Shown one piece after another: positions 44,935-54,115 of a stretch of 64,000 nt of DNA. The notes beneath the pieces are model-generated. The model was given only the letters and a program-made list of their open reading frames with translations. It made no database searches and was not told where the DNA came from. Source of the stretch: Marisediminitalea oceani (GTDB lineage: Bacteria; Pseudomonadota; Gammaproteobacteria; Enterobacterales; Alteromonadaceae); the NCBI RefSeq assembly GCF_003731635.1, contig NZ_RCUA01000078.1, forward strand, positions 2,062 to 66,061. The letters are read 5' to 3'. Position 1 is the first letter of the stretch. Each line of letters begins with the position of its first letter. A program made the translations under genes and the position numbers.

Positions 44935-46050
44935 TTATTCTCCGGATAGTGTTAGCGGGGATTGCTCCCAGGGGCTGGTAAAATGCAGCTCAACAACGTC
45001 TTCAGAGACGCTGCCTACATCGGCAAAGCGCCATTTGGGCTGTTTGTCCTTGTCGATAAGTAACGCTCTTACGCCTTCGGCAAATTCGCCGGACTCGGCG
45101 CAGCGGCATGACATAATAAGTTCCATCTCAAAACATTCAGCCAACGAAAGCGATTTACCCCGCCGGATTTGCTCCCAGACCAGGTGCATGGTGATCGGCG
45201 AACCTTTACTCAGCGAATACTGCGCTTTACTCAGCCACTCATCCTCAGCAGACGGCATGGCTTGTATCGCTTTTACCGCCTCGCTAGCGCTTGTGCAGCC
45301 CTGCAGGGTCTCATCAATACTGTGCTGATGAACGGCTAGTTGTGCCTCAGGCCGCTCATCGGCGCTTAGTTGGTAACGCTCACATAGCTTATCTAACTGA
45401 GCAGTCACCTGCCCGTCCTGCCACTGAGTGTCACCAAGCGCTTGTAGCAGTGAAGGCAAAAACTCATTAGCCATGATGTAGTCGCCTAAGCCAATAAACA
45501 GTCCGTCAGCAGCGTTTAACGACGCCCCTGTCAGCCCGGCGAATAATCCGCTCTGACCTGGCGCACGAGACAGAAAATAGCTTGCTCCGACATCGGGATA
45601 CAAACCAATGGTGATTTCAGGCATGGCCAGCCTCGATGAAGCTGTCAATAACCGGTGGCTGGCACCAGCCAGCAGGCCGATACCACCGCCCATCACAATC
45701 CCTTCGCCCCAGGCAATAATCGGTTTATCGTAGGTGTGAATGGTGTAATCAAGACGGTATTCAGTGGCAAAAAATTCAGCGATAAACGCCGGGATCTGAT
45801 TAGCCGCCGACTGCATAGCCTGATACATGGAGACAATGTCGCCGCCGGCGCAAAATGCCTTGGGGCCACTGCCGCTTATCACCACCATTAACACGGAGTC
45901 ATCCGTTCGCCAGGCATCCAGTTGCTGCTGCATCGCCATGGCCATATCCAGATCCAGCGCGTTAAGCGCTTTTGGCTTATTTAACTGCAGATGACCAATC
46001 TGGCGTCCACAGCGGGTCGGAATAAGACTGCTCTGTAGTTTATCTGTCAC
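44935..46050 (-). CDS. 3-hydroxyisobutyryl-CoA hydrolase (crotonase family)
   Basis: A 371-residue crotonase-fold enzyme. The oxyanion hole is formed by GPKAFCAGGDI (about 61-71) and EGIVMGGGIGLL (about 115-126). The glutamate and aspartate in MPEITIGLYPDVGASYFLSR mark the hydrolase subgroup, and the long C-terminal extension with EFAEGVRALLIDKDKQPKW is typical. It frees 3-hydroxyisobutyrate from its CoA ester. The position between the acyl-CoA dehydrogenase and mmsB supports this. A plain enoyl-CoA hydratase would be shorter (about 260 residues). Hydration of methacrylyl-CoA needs a separate enzyme that is not in this operon. Confidence 0.9.
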   Translation of the reverse strand: MTDKLQSSLIPTRCGRQIGHLQLNKPKALNALDLDMAMAMQQQLDAWRTDDSVLMVVISGSGPKAFCAGGDIVSMYQAMQSAANQIPAFIAEFFATEYRLDYTIHTYDKPIIAWGEGIVMGGGIGLLAGASHRLLTASSRLAMPEITIGLYPDVGASYFLSRAPGQSGLFAGLTGASLNAADGLFIGLGDYIMANEFLPSLLQALGDTQWQDGQVTAQLDKLCERYQLSADERPEAQLAVHQHSIDETLQGCTSASEAVKAIQAMPSAEDEWLSKAQYSLSKGSPITMHLVWEQIRRGKSLSLAECFEMELIMSCRCAESGEFAEGVRALLIDKDKQPKWRFADVGSVSEDVVELHFTSPWEQSPLTLSGE

Positions 46051-46059
46051 CGTTTTCTC

Positions 46060-47214
46060 CTAAACAAGTTCGCTACCTTCCTGCAGCACGCTTCGACTGA
46101 TAATTAAGCGCATAATTTCGTTGGTACCTTCGAGAATTTGATGGACCCGAACGTCACGCACATGGCGCTCCAGCGGATATTCTTTAATGTACCCGTAGCC
46201 ACCATGGATCTGCAGTGCCTCGTTACACACCGTAAAGCCTACATCGGTTGCAAAACGTTTTGCCATGGCACAATAAGCCGTCGCCTGGGGATCATGCTCA
46301 TCAAGCTTGAATGCAGCCAGCCGCACTAACTGCCGGGCCGCAACCAATTCAGTTGCCATATCGGCCAGTTTAAATTGCAGCGCCTGAAATGCGGCCAGTG
46401 GCTTACCAAACTGCTGTCGCTCATGCATGTAATCGCGGGCGGTATTTAACGCCTGTTGCGCCGTACCAATAGAACAGGTAGCAATGTTAATCCGGCCGCC
46501 ATCGAGCCCTTTCATGGCAAAAGTAAAACCCTGACCTTCCTCACCGAGTAAATGACTGGCCGGAATGGTCACATTATCAAAGGTGATCATCCGCGTGGGC
46601 TGAGCATTCCAGCCCATTTTTTCTTCCGGTTTACCGTAGCTTATACCTGCAGCGTCTGCAGGTACTGCGAACGCAGAAATCCCTTTCGCACCATTATTGG
46701 CGGTACGGGCCATCACTATGAGTAAGTCGGTGCTGCCTGCCCCGGAAATAAAGACTTTGCTGCCAGAGAGTACGTATTGATCACCCTGCCGCTCTGCTTT
46801 GGTGGTTAAGCTGGCCGCATCTGAACCGGCACCAGGCTCGGTTAAACAATAGGAAGCCAGCTTATTGCCGCTAACCAAATCCGGTAACCAGGTGTCTTTC
46901 ACCGCCGCCTGGCCATAAGACGCCAGCATCCAGGTAGCCATATTATGAATCGTTAGCATGGCCGTAGTGGCAGTGCAGCCCATAGCCAGCTGTTCAAAGA
47001 TTATCGATGCGTCGAGGCGACTGAGTCCCAGTCCGCCGTCCTCTTCCGGGGTATAAAGCCCACAGAACCCGAGTTCACCGGCCTGACGTAAAGTGTCTAC
47101 CGGAAAGGTGTGGTCTTTATCCCACTGGGCGGCGTATGGCGCCAAAGCCTGTCTGGCAAATTGTGCTGCCACATCAGCAAAAGCCTGTTGGTCTTCGTTT
47201 AGATTAAAATCCAC
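46060..47214 (-). CDS. Acyl-CoA dehydrogenase, probable isobutyryl-CoA dehydrogenase
   Basis: A 384-residue FAD enzyme that forms an alpha-beta double bond in short branched acyl-CoA. Motifs are SYCLTEPGAGSDAASL (about 126-141), MGWNAQPTRMITFDNV and the C-terminal QIHGGYGYIKEYPLERHVRDVRVHQILEGTNEIMR. The glutamate in LEGTNEI is the likely catalytic base. Isobutyryl-CoA as substrate is inferred from the neighbours. It stands 11 bases after mmsA and nine before the hydrolase gene. Confidence 0.92.
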   Translation of the reverse strand: MDFNLNEDQQAFADVAAQFARQALAPYAAQWDKDHTFPVDTLRQAGELGFCGLYTPEEDGGLGLSRLDASIIFEQLAMGCTATTAMLTIHNMATWMLASYGQAAVKDTWLPDLVSGNKLASYCLTEPGAGSDAASLTTKAERQGDQYVLSGSKVFISGAGSTDLLIVMARTANNGAKGISAFAVPADAAGISYGKPEEKMGWNAQPTRMITFDNVTIPASHLLGEEGQGFTFAMKGLDGGRINIATCSIGTAQQALNTARDYMHERQQFGKPLAAFQALQFKLADMATELVAARQLVRLAAFKLDEHDPQATAYCAMAKRFATDVGFTVCNEALQIHGGYGYIKEYPLERHVRDVRVHQILEGTNEIMRLIISRSVLQEGSELV

Positions 47215-47225
47215 TGACTGTCTCC

Positions 47226-48716
47226 CTAGCGTAAATTAATCGTCAGGTTCGGACCGGCCGGAATGCTGTCTTCCGGCCAGCGCGAAGTGATGGTTTTGGT
47301 TTCAGTATAAAAACGCACGGCCTGCTTGCCGTAGGCATGCAGATCGCCGAAGAAGGAGTTTTTCCAGCCGGTAAACGAAAAGAACGGCAGCGGCACAGGA
47401 ATGGGTACATTAATCCCTACCTGACCTACACTGACTTCAGACTGGTATTTACGCGCGGCTGCACCACTGGCGGTGAAAATCGAAGTACCGTTACCGTAAG
47501 GGTTGTCGTTAACAATAGCCAGCGCTTCATCCAGTGAATCCACACACAGGCAGCACAGCACCGGGCCAAAGATTTCTTCCTGGTAAATGCGCATAGTGGT
47601 CGTCACATCACTGAATACTGTGGGGCCAATCCAGTGACCTTGTTCGTAACCCTCCACCGTGCATTCTGAGCCATCTACCAGACAGGTAGCGCCTTCTTCT
47701 TTGCCAGACTGAATGAGACCCAGCACGCGCTCTTTAGCAGCATTACTGATAAGCGGCCCGAAGCCGGCTTCTTTATCATCCCATACGCCGGGTTTCACTT
47801 CGGCGATGGCACTGGCCAGTTCGTCAATCCACTGTTGTGCATCGCCGACGAACACGGCTACCGAAATAGCCATACAGCGCTGTCCGGCTGCGCCTACGGA
47901 AGCGCCAACCAGGTTATTGATCACATGCTGTTTATTAGCGTCAGGCATTACTACGGTATGGTTCTTGGCACCGGCGAAACACTGGGCGCGTTTCATATTA
48001 GCGGTCGCCGTCTGATAAACGTGTTTACCTACCGGTACTGAGCCAACAAAAGAAACCGCTGCGATATCCGGATGATTAAGCAATTGGTCAACCCGCTCAC
48101 GACCGCCGTGAACCACATTCAGCACACCAGCCGGCGCACCGGCTTCCATGAATAATTCGGCCAGTAATACCGGTGTTTGCGGATCCTGTTCGGAAGGTTT
48201 GAGCACAAAAGTGTTCCCACACACCACCGCAAGCGGGAACATCCATAATGGGATCATGGCCGGAAAATTAAACGGCGTAATGCCCAGGCAAACACCGAGA
48301 GGCTGAACAACGCTGTACGTATCAATGCCCCGGGCAACGTTTTCTACCGTTTCGCCCATCATCATACTGGGCGCATTCATGGCCTGTTCAACCACCTCAA
48401 TACCGCGCCACACATCGCCCATGGCGTCATCAAACACTTTGCCGGTTTCACTGGCAAGGACTTTAGCAATGCGTTCCTGCTCACGCTTAAGGATGGCCTG
48501 ATAACGCATCATCACCCGCGCACGCTCTGTTACCGGCACATTTTTCCAGCTGTTAAAGGCGTTTTTAGCGGCAGCTACTGCTTGTTCGGTTTCTTCTGCT
48601 AATGCATCTGGTACGCGGGCGATTACGTCGCCACTGGCAGGATTGGTGACATCAATCATGTGTTGACTGGCGGAAGATCGGAATTCGCCATCGATTAATA
48701 GTTTAACGTTTTGCAT
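47226..48716 (-). CDS. mmsA: CoA-acylating methylmalonate-semialdehyde dehydrogenase
   Basis: A 496-residue aldehyde dehydrogenase that turns methylmalonate semialdehyde into propionyl-CoA and CO2 with NAD and CoA. The cofactor motif is [17 protein letters not shown]. The catalytic cysteine lies in [11 protein letters not shown], and the C-terminus with [25 protein letters not shown] is specific for MmsA. It is the first gene of the operon mmsA-acd-ech-mmsB. A LiuR-like palindrome lies about 50-70 bases upstream of its ATG. The gene encodes the last step of the valine pathway although it comes first in the operon. Confidence 0.95.
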   Translation of the reverse strand: MQNVKLLIDGEFRSSASQHMIDVTNPASGDVIARVPDALAEETEQAVAAAKNAFNSWKNVPVTERARVMMRYQAILKREQERIAKVLASETGKVFDDAMGDVWRGIEVVEQAMNAPSMMMGETVENVARGIDTYSVVQPLGVCLGITPFNFPAMIPLWMFPLAVVCGNTFVLKPSEQDPQTPVLLAELFMEAGAPAGVLNVVHGGRERVDQLLNHPDIAAVSFVGSVPVGKHVYQTATANMKRAQCFAGAKNHTVVMPDANKQHVINNLVGASVGAAGQRCMAISVAVFVGDAQQWIDELASAIAEVKPGVWDDKEAGFGPLISNAAKERVLGLIQSGKEEGATCLVDGSECTVEGYEQGHWIGPTVFSDVTTTMRIYQEEIFGPVLCCLCVDSLDEALAIVNDNPYGNGTSIFTASGAAARKYQSEVSVGQVGINVPIPVPLPFFSFTGWKNSFFGDLHAYGKQAVRFYTETKTITSRWPEDSIPAGPNLTINLR

Positions 48717-48768
48717 TCCCGTTTATTCTCTGTCGTTAGTTTTATCCTAACGCTATAGCATGACTCCG

Positions 48769-48784
48769 TTTACGTAAACGTAAG
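48769..48784 (-). promoter_or_regulatory. LiuR-like operator upstream of the valine operon
   Basis: On the operon strand the site reads CTTACGTTTACGTAAA, and CGTTTACGTAAACG (48767-48780) is a perfect palindrome. It resembles the MerR-family LiuR site described for branched-chain amino acid operons in gammaproteobacteria. A TATAGC (-10-like) follows about ten bases downstream. The regulator gene itself is not in the window. Confidence 0.65.
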
Positions 48785-48925
48785 GAGGCGTGAAAGCTGC
48801 GTTAACAATGTAAATAAATTGTGACATTGTTAGTCATAACCATACCTATTATTGAATTTACGCTTTTATTTTAGGTCCCTGCTGATATGCTTAACACAGG
48901 TAACACTGACGAACGCGGTAGATGA

Positions 48926-50584
48926 ATGGTGCAAAAAATCAGAGTCGCAATTATCGAAGATAATGCGACGGCCCGGGCCACCATTCGTAGCCATCTGATT
49001 ACCATGGGTAATTTGGAGGTGGCGAGTTTTAGCACCGGCAGTGAGTTAAAAAACGTATTGCGCAAGCAGCATTTCGAACTGCTAATTTTTGATTTTCATC
49101 TTGGCCAGCGCCGTAACGGGGTTGAATGGGTGCAAGCCCTGCGACAGGCTGATTTTATCCGCCCGAGTACCGGCATCATTTTTCTCACCGCCGACAGAAT
49201 GCCTCAGACCATTGGCCAGATTATCGACATTCACCCCGACCTGCTGTTACTCAAGCCCTACACCATCAATTCACTGCAACGCGGACTGAATCATTATCTT
49301 GAGTATCGCGAGCAAGCCAGTAAAGCGCTGATGTACCTTGATGATGGTTACTGCGATCGGGCTATTAGTCAGGTCCGGCAACAACTTCAGGCACCGCTGT
49401 CGGCCAGACTGCGCTCCGACCTGGAAAAACTTCAGGCCAGGCTGCTATTACAGGTTCATCAATATACCGAGGCGCTCGATATTTATCAGCGGGTGCTACA
49501 ACAATCCGATAAGGTACTTTGGGCTCAGTGGGGCAAATTAAAATGTCAGTTTTTAATGGGTAACTGGCCGGACTGCCAGGAATCACTGGATGCCATGCTC
49601 GATACCCTGCTGACCCGCGACAAAGCCTTTGAATGGCTGGCGTGTTTGTCTTTTGAGCAAGCGGCTTATGAGAAAACCGAATACTACCTGGATCACATTC
49701 AGGACAGTGAACTCAGCCTGCCGGCTACCCGGCTGAAAACGATGACCTACCAGAAGCAAAACCGGGTCGTAGAAAGTATCGATTTACTGCAAAAAAAACG
49801 TGAATATAACCGCTCTACCAAAGAGCGCTTCGACGAGTTCACCTTTGAACTGGCCGAATTTTACCTGAGCATTGCCCAAAATAGTCCGATGAATAACCGT
49901 GGTGAGAGTCTCACCCAGGCCAGAAAACTAGCCGGTGTAGCGGCACGCAGCCAGGGCGACTCACTGGTCAGACAGCGCCACGATTATTTACTGGCCTACA
50001 GCTATGTGCTGGAAGATCAGGGTGAAAAAGCCAGAAGTCTCACTCAACGTGAACACATGCAGGTATTTAATCGCAGTTCTGCAAACACGTTAATTACAGC
50101 TGCAAGAGTGTTTAGTGCCCTGGGCAATGAAACTCAGGCGTTGTATTTACTTGATATGGCAAAAGTAAAAAGTGAGTTGGGAGAAATGCCGGCAGAACAG
50201 CAAACGCTGCAAAGCAGGTTAATTAATGCAGAAAAAGAATCTGGCCTGGCCCACAGCCGTGCCGATGTCTTTAACGAACAGGGGCAGCAATTGTTCGTAA
50301 AAGAAGCGTATCAGGAAGCGCTTGCCGCGTTCTATCATGCCCTTCAGCTACGCCCGTCATTGCCGGCGATTGCTCTCAACATGTTGCAAACACTGCTGGT
50401 AGAACAACAAAGTAGCTACCGCAGTGTACTGCTGAATGATTTGGTTCAGCAAATTCATCACAGTGAACTGTCTGAAACTAACCAGCAGCGTTTTGCCAGA
50501 TTACAAAAGAAATACCCGCAAATTAATGAGGTATTGATGGCAGCAACTCACGCCAGCGCCGCCAACCCGGTAACCCCGACTTAA
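48926..50584 (+). CDS. Response regulator with TPR repeats, paralogue of the gene at 26648
   Basis: A 552-residue protein with a receiver domain (about 4-125) and helical repeats behind it. Receiver residues: IIEDN, phosphoacceptor in LLIFDFHLG, the S/T position in FLTADR and the lysine in LLLKPYT. The phosphorylation site is intact. The last repeat, QGQQLFVKEAYQEALAAFYHALQL, matches the end of the 26648 protein in place and pattern. It has no DNA-binding domain. The upstream space is shared with the valine operon, which is divergent. The ATG has only a weak ribosome site. Its stop touches that of the convergent oxidoreductase gene. Confidence 0.85.
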   Translation: MVQKIRVAIIEDNATARATIRSHLITMGNLEVASFSTGSELKNVLRKQHFELLIFDFHLGQRRNGVEWVQALRQADFIRPSTGIIFLTADRMPQTIGQIIDIHPDLLLLKPYTINSLQRGLNHYLEYREQASKALMYLDDGYCDRAISQVRQQLQAPLSARLRSDLEKLQARLLLQVHQYTEALDIYQRVLQQSDKVLWAQWGKLKCQFLMGNWPDCQESLDAMLDTLLTRDKAFEWLACLSFEQAAYEKTEYYLDHIQDSELSLPATRLKTMTYQKQNRVVESIDLLQKKREYNRSTKERFDEFTFELAEFYLSIAQNSPMNNRGESLTQARKLAGVAARSQGDSLVRQRHDYLLAYSYVLEDQGEKARSLTQREHMQVFNRSSANTLITAARVFSALGNETQALYLLDMAKVKSELGEMPAEQQTLQSRLINAEKESGLAHSRADVFNEQGQQLFVKEAYQEALAAFYHALQLRPSLPAIALNMLQTLLVEQQSSYRSVLLNDLVQQIHHSELSETNQQRFARLQKKYPQINEVLMAATHASAANPVTPT

Positions 50585-51447
50585 CCCTGATGCAAACGGG
50601 TTAATAAGCTCGACGTATCCCAGCGCCCACCGCCGCTTTTTTGCACGTCAGCATAATACTGATCAACCAGCGCCGTCAGGGCCAGCGTCGACCCGTTTTT
50701 ACGAGCTTCATCCAGAGCGATCGCCAGATCCTTACGCATCCAGTCAACCGCAAAGCCAAACTCATACTCTCCTTTGATCATGGTTGCAGCACGGTTTTCC
50801 ATTTGCCACGACTGCGCAGCGCCTTTACTGATAACATCGATTACGGTGCCACAATCAAGCCCGGCCTGCTCACCAAAGTGCAGGGCTTCGGCAAGGCCCT
50901 GAACAATCCCGGCAATGCAAATCTGATTCATCATTTTAGCCAGCTGGCCGCTGCCGTGACCACCAATCAGCTGACTGTGACGGGCGTAAGTATCCATAAC
51001 CGGCTGCGCGCGGGCAAAGTCGGCCTCTTCGCCACCAACCATAATCGTTAGCTGGCCATTTTCTGCACCAGCCTGCCCGCCTGAAACCGGCGCATCCAGA
51101 AAGCCAGCCTGCTGTGCTGCACAGGCCTCAGCCAGCTCACGGGCGAGTTCGGCTGACGCTGTGGTATGGTCAACCACCAAAGTACCCGCACTGGTGCCAG
51201 CCAGAATGCCTGACTCGCCATAAACCACCTGACGAACATCATCGTCGTTGCCTACACATAAAAACACCAGTTCGGCGCCCTCTGCCGCTGCGCAAGGTGT
51301 GGTGCCTATGCGCCCACCATACTGACTCTGCCAGCTTTCAGCCTTACTGGTAGTGCGGTTATATACACACACGTCAAACCCGTTGGATTGCAGATGCCCG
51401 GCCATGGGAAATCCCATTACGCCCAAACCAATAAAACTCACTTTCAT
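50581..51447 (-). CDS. Beta-hydroxyacid dehydrogenase family oxidoreductase
   Basis: A 288-residue NAD(P)-dependent enzyme of the 3-hydroxyisobutyrate/tartronate semialdehyde reductase family. It has VSFIGLGVMGFPMAGHL at the start, DAPVSGGQAGAENGQL, and the catalytic lysine in GSGQLAKMMNQ. It is related to mmsB but belongs to another branch (VCVYNRTTSKA at the cofactor-specificity loop, where N-R-T favours NADPH). The substrate may be a glyoxylate, succinate semialdehyde or hydroxyisobutyrate-type acid. The convergent receiver-TPR gene overlaps it by four bases. Confidence 0.85.
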   Translation of the reverse strand: MKVSFIGLGVMGFPMAGHLQSNGFDVCVYNRTTSKAESWQSQYGGRIGTTPCAAAEGAELVFLCVGNDDDVRQVVYGESGILAGTSAGTLVVDHTTASAELARELAEACAAQQAGFLDAPVSGGQAGAENGQLTIMVGGEEADFARAQPVMDTYARHSQLIGGHGSGQLAKMMNQICIAGIVQGLAEALHFGEQAGLDCGTVIDVISKGAAQSWQMENRAATMIKGEYEFGFAVDWMRKDLAIALDEARKNGSTLALTALVDQYYADVQKSGGGRWDTSSLLTRLHQG

Positions 51448-51592
51448 TATTTTTCCTTAGTCCCCGAATCAAGGTGAAGAATGTCGCGCTGCCAAGTGTA
51501 ACACGCTGACAATTTATTGAAGCAAGCTTAACTTGACTGTAGGGCGCATCCTAATAGTATTAGCAGTACAGGGAAAGACAACGGGATTGCTA

Positions 51593-52606
51593 ATGACTCC
51601 TACACCACGCGTTGCCATGTTCAGTGCGCAGCACTACGACATTCAATCATTTAAACAGCATCCGCTGTATGAGCAGATTGATTTGACCAGCTTTGAAACC
51701 TCCCTGGGGCCGAAGACCGTCTCGCTGTGCCAGAATTTCGATGTGCTCTGTGCTTTTGTTAACGATTGCCTCGACAATTCGATTTTACACCAGTTAAGCG
51801 ATCAGGGCGTTAAACATATCGCACTGCGCTGCGCCGGATTCAATAACGTTGATACCGCTGCCGCCAAAGAGTTGGGACTGGCCGTTTCACGGGTACCCGC
51901 GTATTCGCCGGAGGCTGTTGCCGAACATGCTCTGGCGCTTATCATGACGCTGAACCGCAAAACCCATAAAGCTTATAACCGGGTCAGGGAAGGCAATTTT
52001 AACCTTAACGGTCTGCTGGGCTTTACCCTGCATAACAAAAAAGTGGGAATTGTAGGAACCGGCCATATCGGCGCCGCACTGGCACGTTTACTGACTGGCT
52101 TTGGTTGTGAGATTTATTGTTACGATCCCTACCCTGATGACGCTCTGATTAAACAAGGAGTGGTATATACCAGTCTCGAGACCTTGTTTAAGGAATGCCA
52201 TATTATCAGCCTTCATTGTCCGCTCAATGAACAGAGTCATCATCTTATTAATGCCGAGTCACTGGCCAGCATGCGCGATGGGGTGATGCTGATTAACACC
52301 TCACGCGGTGGCCTGATCGACACTCACGCGGTTATTGAAGCGTTGAAAAAACACAAGATTGGCTACCTGGGCCTGGACGTATATGAAATGGAATCAGAAC
52401 TGTTTTTCCGCGATCATTCCAGCGAAATTATTCAGGACGATGTATTTGAGCGACTGCAGACCTTTCACAATGTGTTGATTACCGGCCATCAGGGCTTTTT
52501 TACTGCTGAAGCTCTTGATCAGATTGCCGAAGTGACACTGCAGAATATTCTGGCGCTTAACAATGGTACGGCCGACGACAGCCGCTTTGTGGTTCTGCCG
52601 GATTAA
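51593..52606 (+). CDS. ldhA: D-lactate dehydrogenase-like 2-hydroxyacid dehydrogenase
   Basis: A 337-residue NAD-dependent D-2-hydroxyacid dehydrogenase, close in length to E. coli LdhA (329). The motif LRCAGFNNVD is shared with LdhA. VGIVGTGHIGAALARLLTGFG binds NAD, and HCPLNEQSHHLIN and NTSRGGLIDTHAVIEAL follow. The catalytic histidine is in ITGHQGFFTAEAL. It reduces pyruvate to D-lactate in fermentation in E. coli. ATG 51593 (MTPTPRVAMF) is used; the frame stays open 20 codons upstream. The stop overlaps the cmoM stop by four bases. Confidence 0.88.
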   Translation: MTPTPRVAMFSAQHYDIQSFKQHPLYEQIDLTSFETSLGPKTVSLCQNFDVLCAFVNDCLDNSILHQLSDQGVKHIALRCAGFNNVDTAAAKELGLAVSRVPAYSPEAVAEHALALIMTLNRKTHKAYNRVREGNFNLNGLLGFTLHNKKVGIVGTGHIGAALARLLTGFGCEIYCYDPYPDDALIKQGVVYTSLETLFKECHIISLHCPLNEQSHHLINAESLASMRDGVMLINTSRGGLIDTHAVIEALKKHKIGYLGLDVYEMESELFFRDHSSEIIQDDVFERLQTFHNVLITGHQGFFTAEALDQIAEVTLQNILALNNGTADDSRFVVLPD

Positions 52607-53376
52607 TCCGGCCGTTTTTCCAGCCACAGGTGAAAATACTTGCCCAGCCATAAATACGGCTCCTGGTGACCATACTGACGTTCGGTGGCCAGTAGTTCCT
52701 CGTATTTGGAATCTGCCATGTCACGGTCACGAAGGTAATCATGAAAGCAGCGAATTCCGCGCATTGAGTGCACTGTAAAACCAAGGTTTTGTACTTCAGC
52801 GATAACTTCTCTGGGCACCAGCGGCTGCTGAGGGTTTAAGCGCACCTGATTTTTCACTTTCATACCGCGGGCAATGTACTCAAAATTACCGTACACAGCA
52901 TTACTGAACAGCGCCGCATCGCGGTTAAAGAAAGTCAGGCTGAGCCGCGCGCCCGGCCGCATACGATCAGCCAGTACGCTAAGTGCTTCAAAGGGCCTGG
53001 CCAGCCATTCCAGCACGGCATGGCACACCACTACATCAAACTCGCCGAGGTCATCGATGTCGAATAAGTCGGCCTGCCTGACGGCGATACCGGCATCCAG
53101 TTGCTTACGGGCGATAGTTAAAATATCTTCTGAAATATCAGTCAGCGTTAGCTGATGACCAAGCCCGGCAAGAAAAGCAGACATCACGCCTGTGCCACCG
53201 CCCAGTTCAATAATGCTTTGCGCCGGCTCTTCGGCCAGCACTTCACTTAACACATCGCAGAGCAACTGATGGCGTAAACGGCCTTTGGTAGTACCGTAAA
53301 TATTACGGTTAAACTTTTCCGCCAGGCCATTAAAGGATTGATCTTTCAACAGGGTCTTCTCAGGCCGGGTTATCAA
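52603..53376 (-). CDS. cmoM: tRNA 5-carboxymethoxyuridine methyltransferase
   Basis: A 257-residue SAM-dependent methyltransferase that methylates cmo5U34 to mcmo5U34 in tRNA. The N-terminal RNIYGTTKGRLRHQLLCDVL is typical of CmoM. Motif I is IIELGGGTGVMSAFLA (about 55-70), and VVVCHAVLEWLARPFEAL is the post-motif region. The C-terminus RCFHDYLRDRDMADS is also conserved. It starts inside the end of the nif3-like gene (17-base overlap). TrhO at 24.9 kb works on the same modification path. Confidence 0.92.
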   Translation of the reverse strand: MITRPEKTLLKDQSFNGLAEKFNRNIYGTTKGRLRHQLLCDVLSEVLAEEPAQSIIELGGGTGVMSAFLAGLGHQLTLTDISEDILTIARKQLDAGIAVRQADLFDIDDLGEFDVVVCHAVLEWLARPFEALSVLADRMRPGARLSLTFFNRDAALFSNAVYGNFEYIARGMKVKNQVRLNPQQPLVPREVIAEVQNLGFTVHSMRGIRCFHDYLRDRDMADSKYEELLATERQYGHQEPYLWLGKYFHLWLEKRPD

Positions 53377-54112
53377 TGTCGATGAAGGTTACCTTCAGGC
53401 CAAACTCACCTGCCAGGTGCTCACCCACTGCTTTAACGCCATAGCGCTCGGTAGCATGATGGCCGGCAGCAATAAAGGCAATGCCCATTTCGCGGGCAAT
53501 ATGGATGGTCTGCTCCGACACTTCACCAGTAATAAATACATCGCAACCGGCCATTGCCGCCTGTTCGATAAAACCTTGTCCGCCGCCGGTACACCAGGCA
53601 ACCTTGTTAACCGGCTTATCCGCTTTGCCTTCGCAGACTACCAGGGGTCTATCCAGCTTTTGCTCGATTAATGCAGATAGTTCACCGAGAGTGGTTGAAG
53701 TTTCGCCCTGGTAAACAATACCCGCTGGGCTTACGGCTTCCAAAGGCACAACGTTGCTAAGTTCAAACAAGGCACCAAGCTGTGCGTTATTGCCCCACTG
53801 ATGATGCATATCAATGGGTAAATGATAGGCCAGCAGGTTAATGTCATGGGCCAGTAAACTGGCAATGCGGCGTTTTTTCATGCCAACCAGTGGCTCACTC
53901 TCGCCCTTCCAGAAATAACCATGATGGACCAGCAAGGCATCGGCACCGGCCTCAATGGCGGCATCGATAAGTTGCTGAGAGGCGGTAACGCCGGTCACTA
54001 AATGCCGGATATCCTCGCAACCTTCAATTTGTAAGCCGTTCGGACAGTAATCCTTGATGGTCGCGACCTGCAATTCCTTATTCAGATAATCAACAAGTTG
54101 AGTCGTCAGCAC
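53360..54112 (-). CDS. Nif3-like dinuclear metal centre protein (YbgI)
   Basis: A 250-residue Nif3/YbgI protein, a hexameric ring with two metal ions per subunit. Its true reaction is not established; it is often called GTP cyclohydrolase I type 2. Metal-site motifs are DALLVHHGYFWKGE (about 59-72), YHLPIDMHHQWGNNAQLG (about 96-113) and the late GHHATERYGVKAVGEHL. It starts three bases after the tetR stop and overlaps cmoM, so it belongs to the run sohB-tetR-nif3-cmoM. Confidence 0.92.
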   Translation of the reverse strand: MLTTQLVDYLNKELQVATIKDYCPNGLQIEGCEDIRHLVTGVTASQQLIDAAIEAGADALLVHHGYFWKGESEPLVGMKKRRIASLLAHDINLLAYHLPIDMHHQWGNNAQLGALFELSNVVPLEAVSPAGIVYQGETSTTLGELSALIEQKLDRPLVVCEGKADKPVNKVAWCTGGGQGFIEQAAMAGCDVFITGEVSEQTIHIAREMGIAFIAAGHHATERYGVKAVGEHLAGEFGLKVTFIDIDNPA

Positions 54113-54115
54113 GAT

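Noticed and set aside
44924-45328. A 134-codon frame on + opposite the hydrolase gene of the valine operon
   Set aside because: Antisense to a gene with clear crotonase motifs; serine-rich low-complexity product, no start signal.
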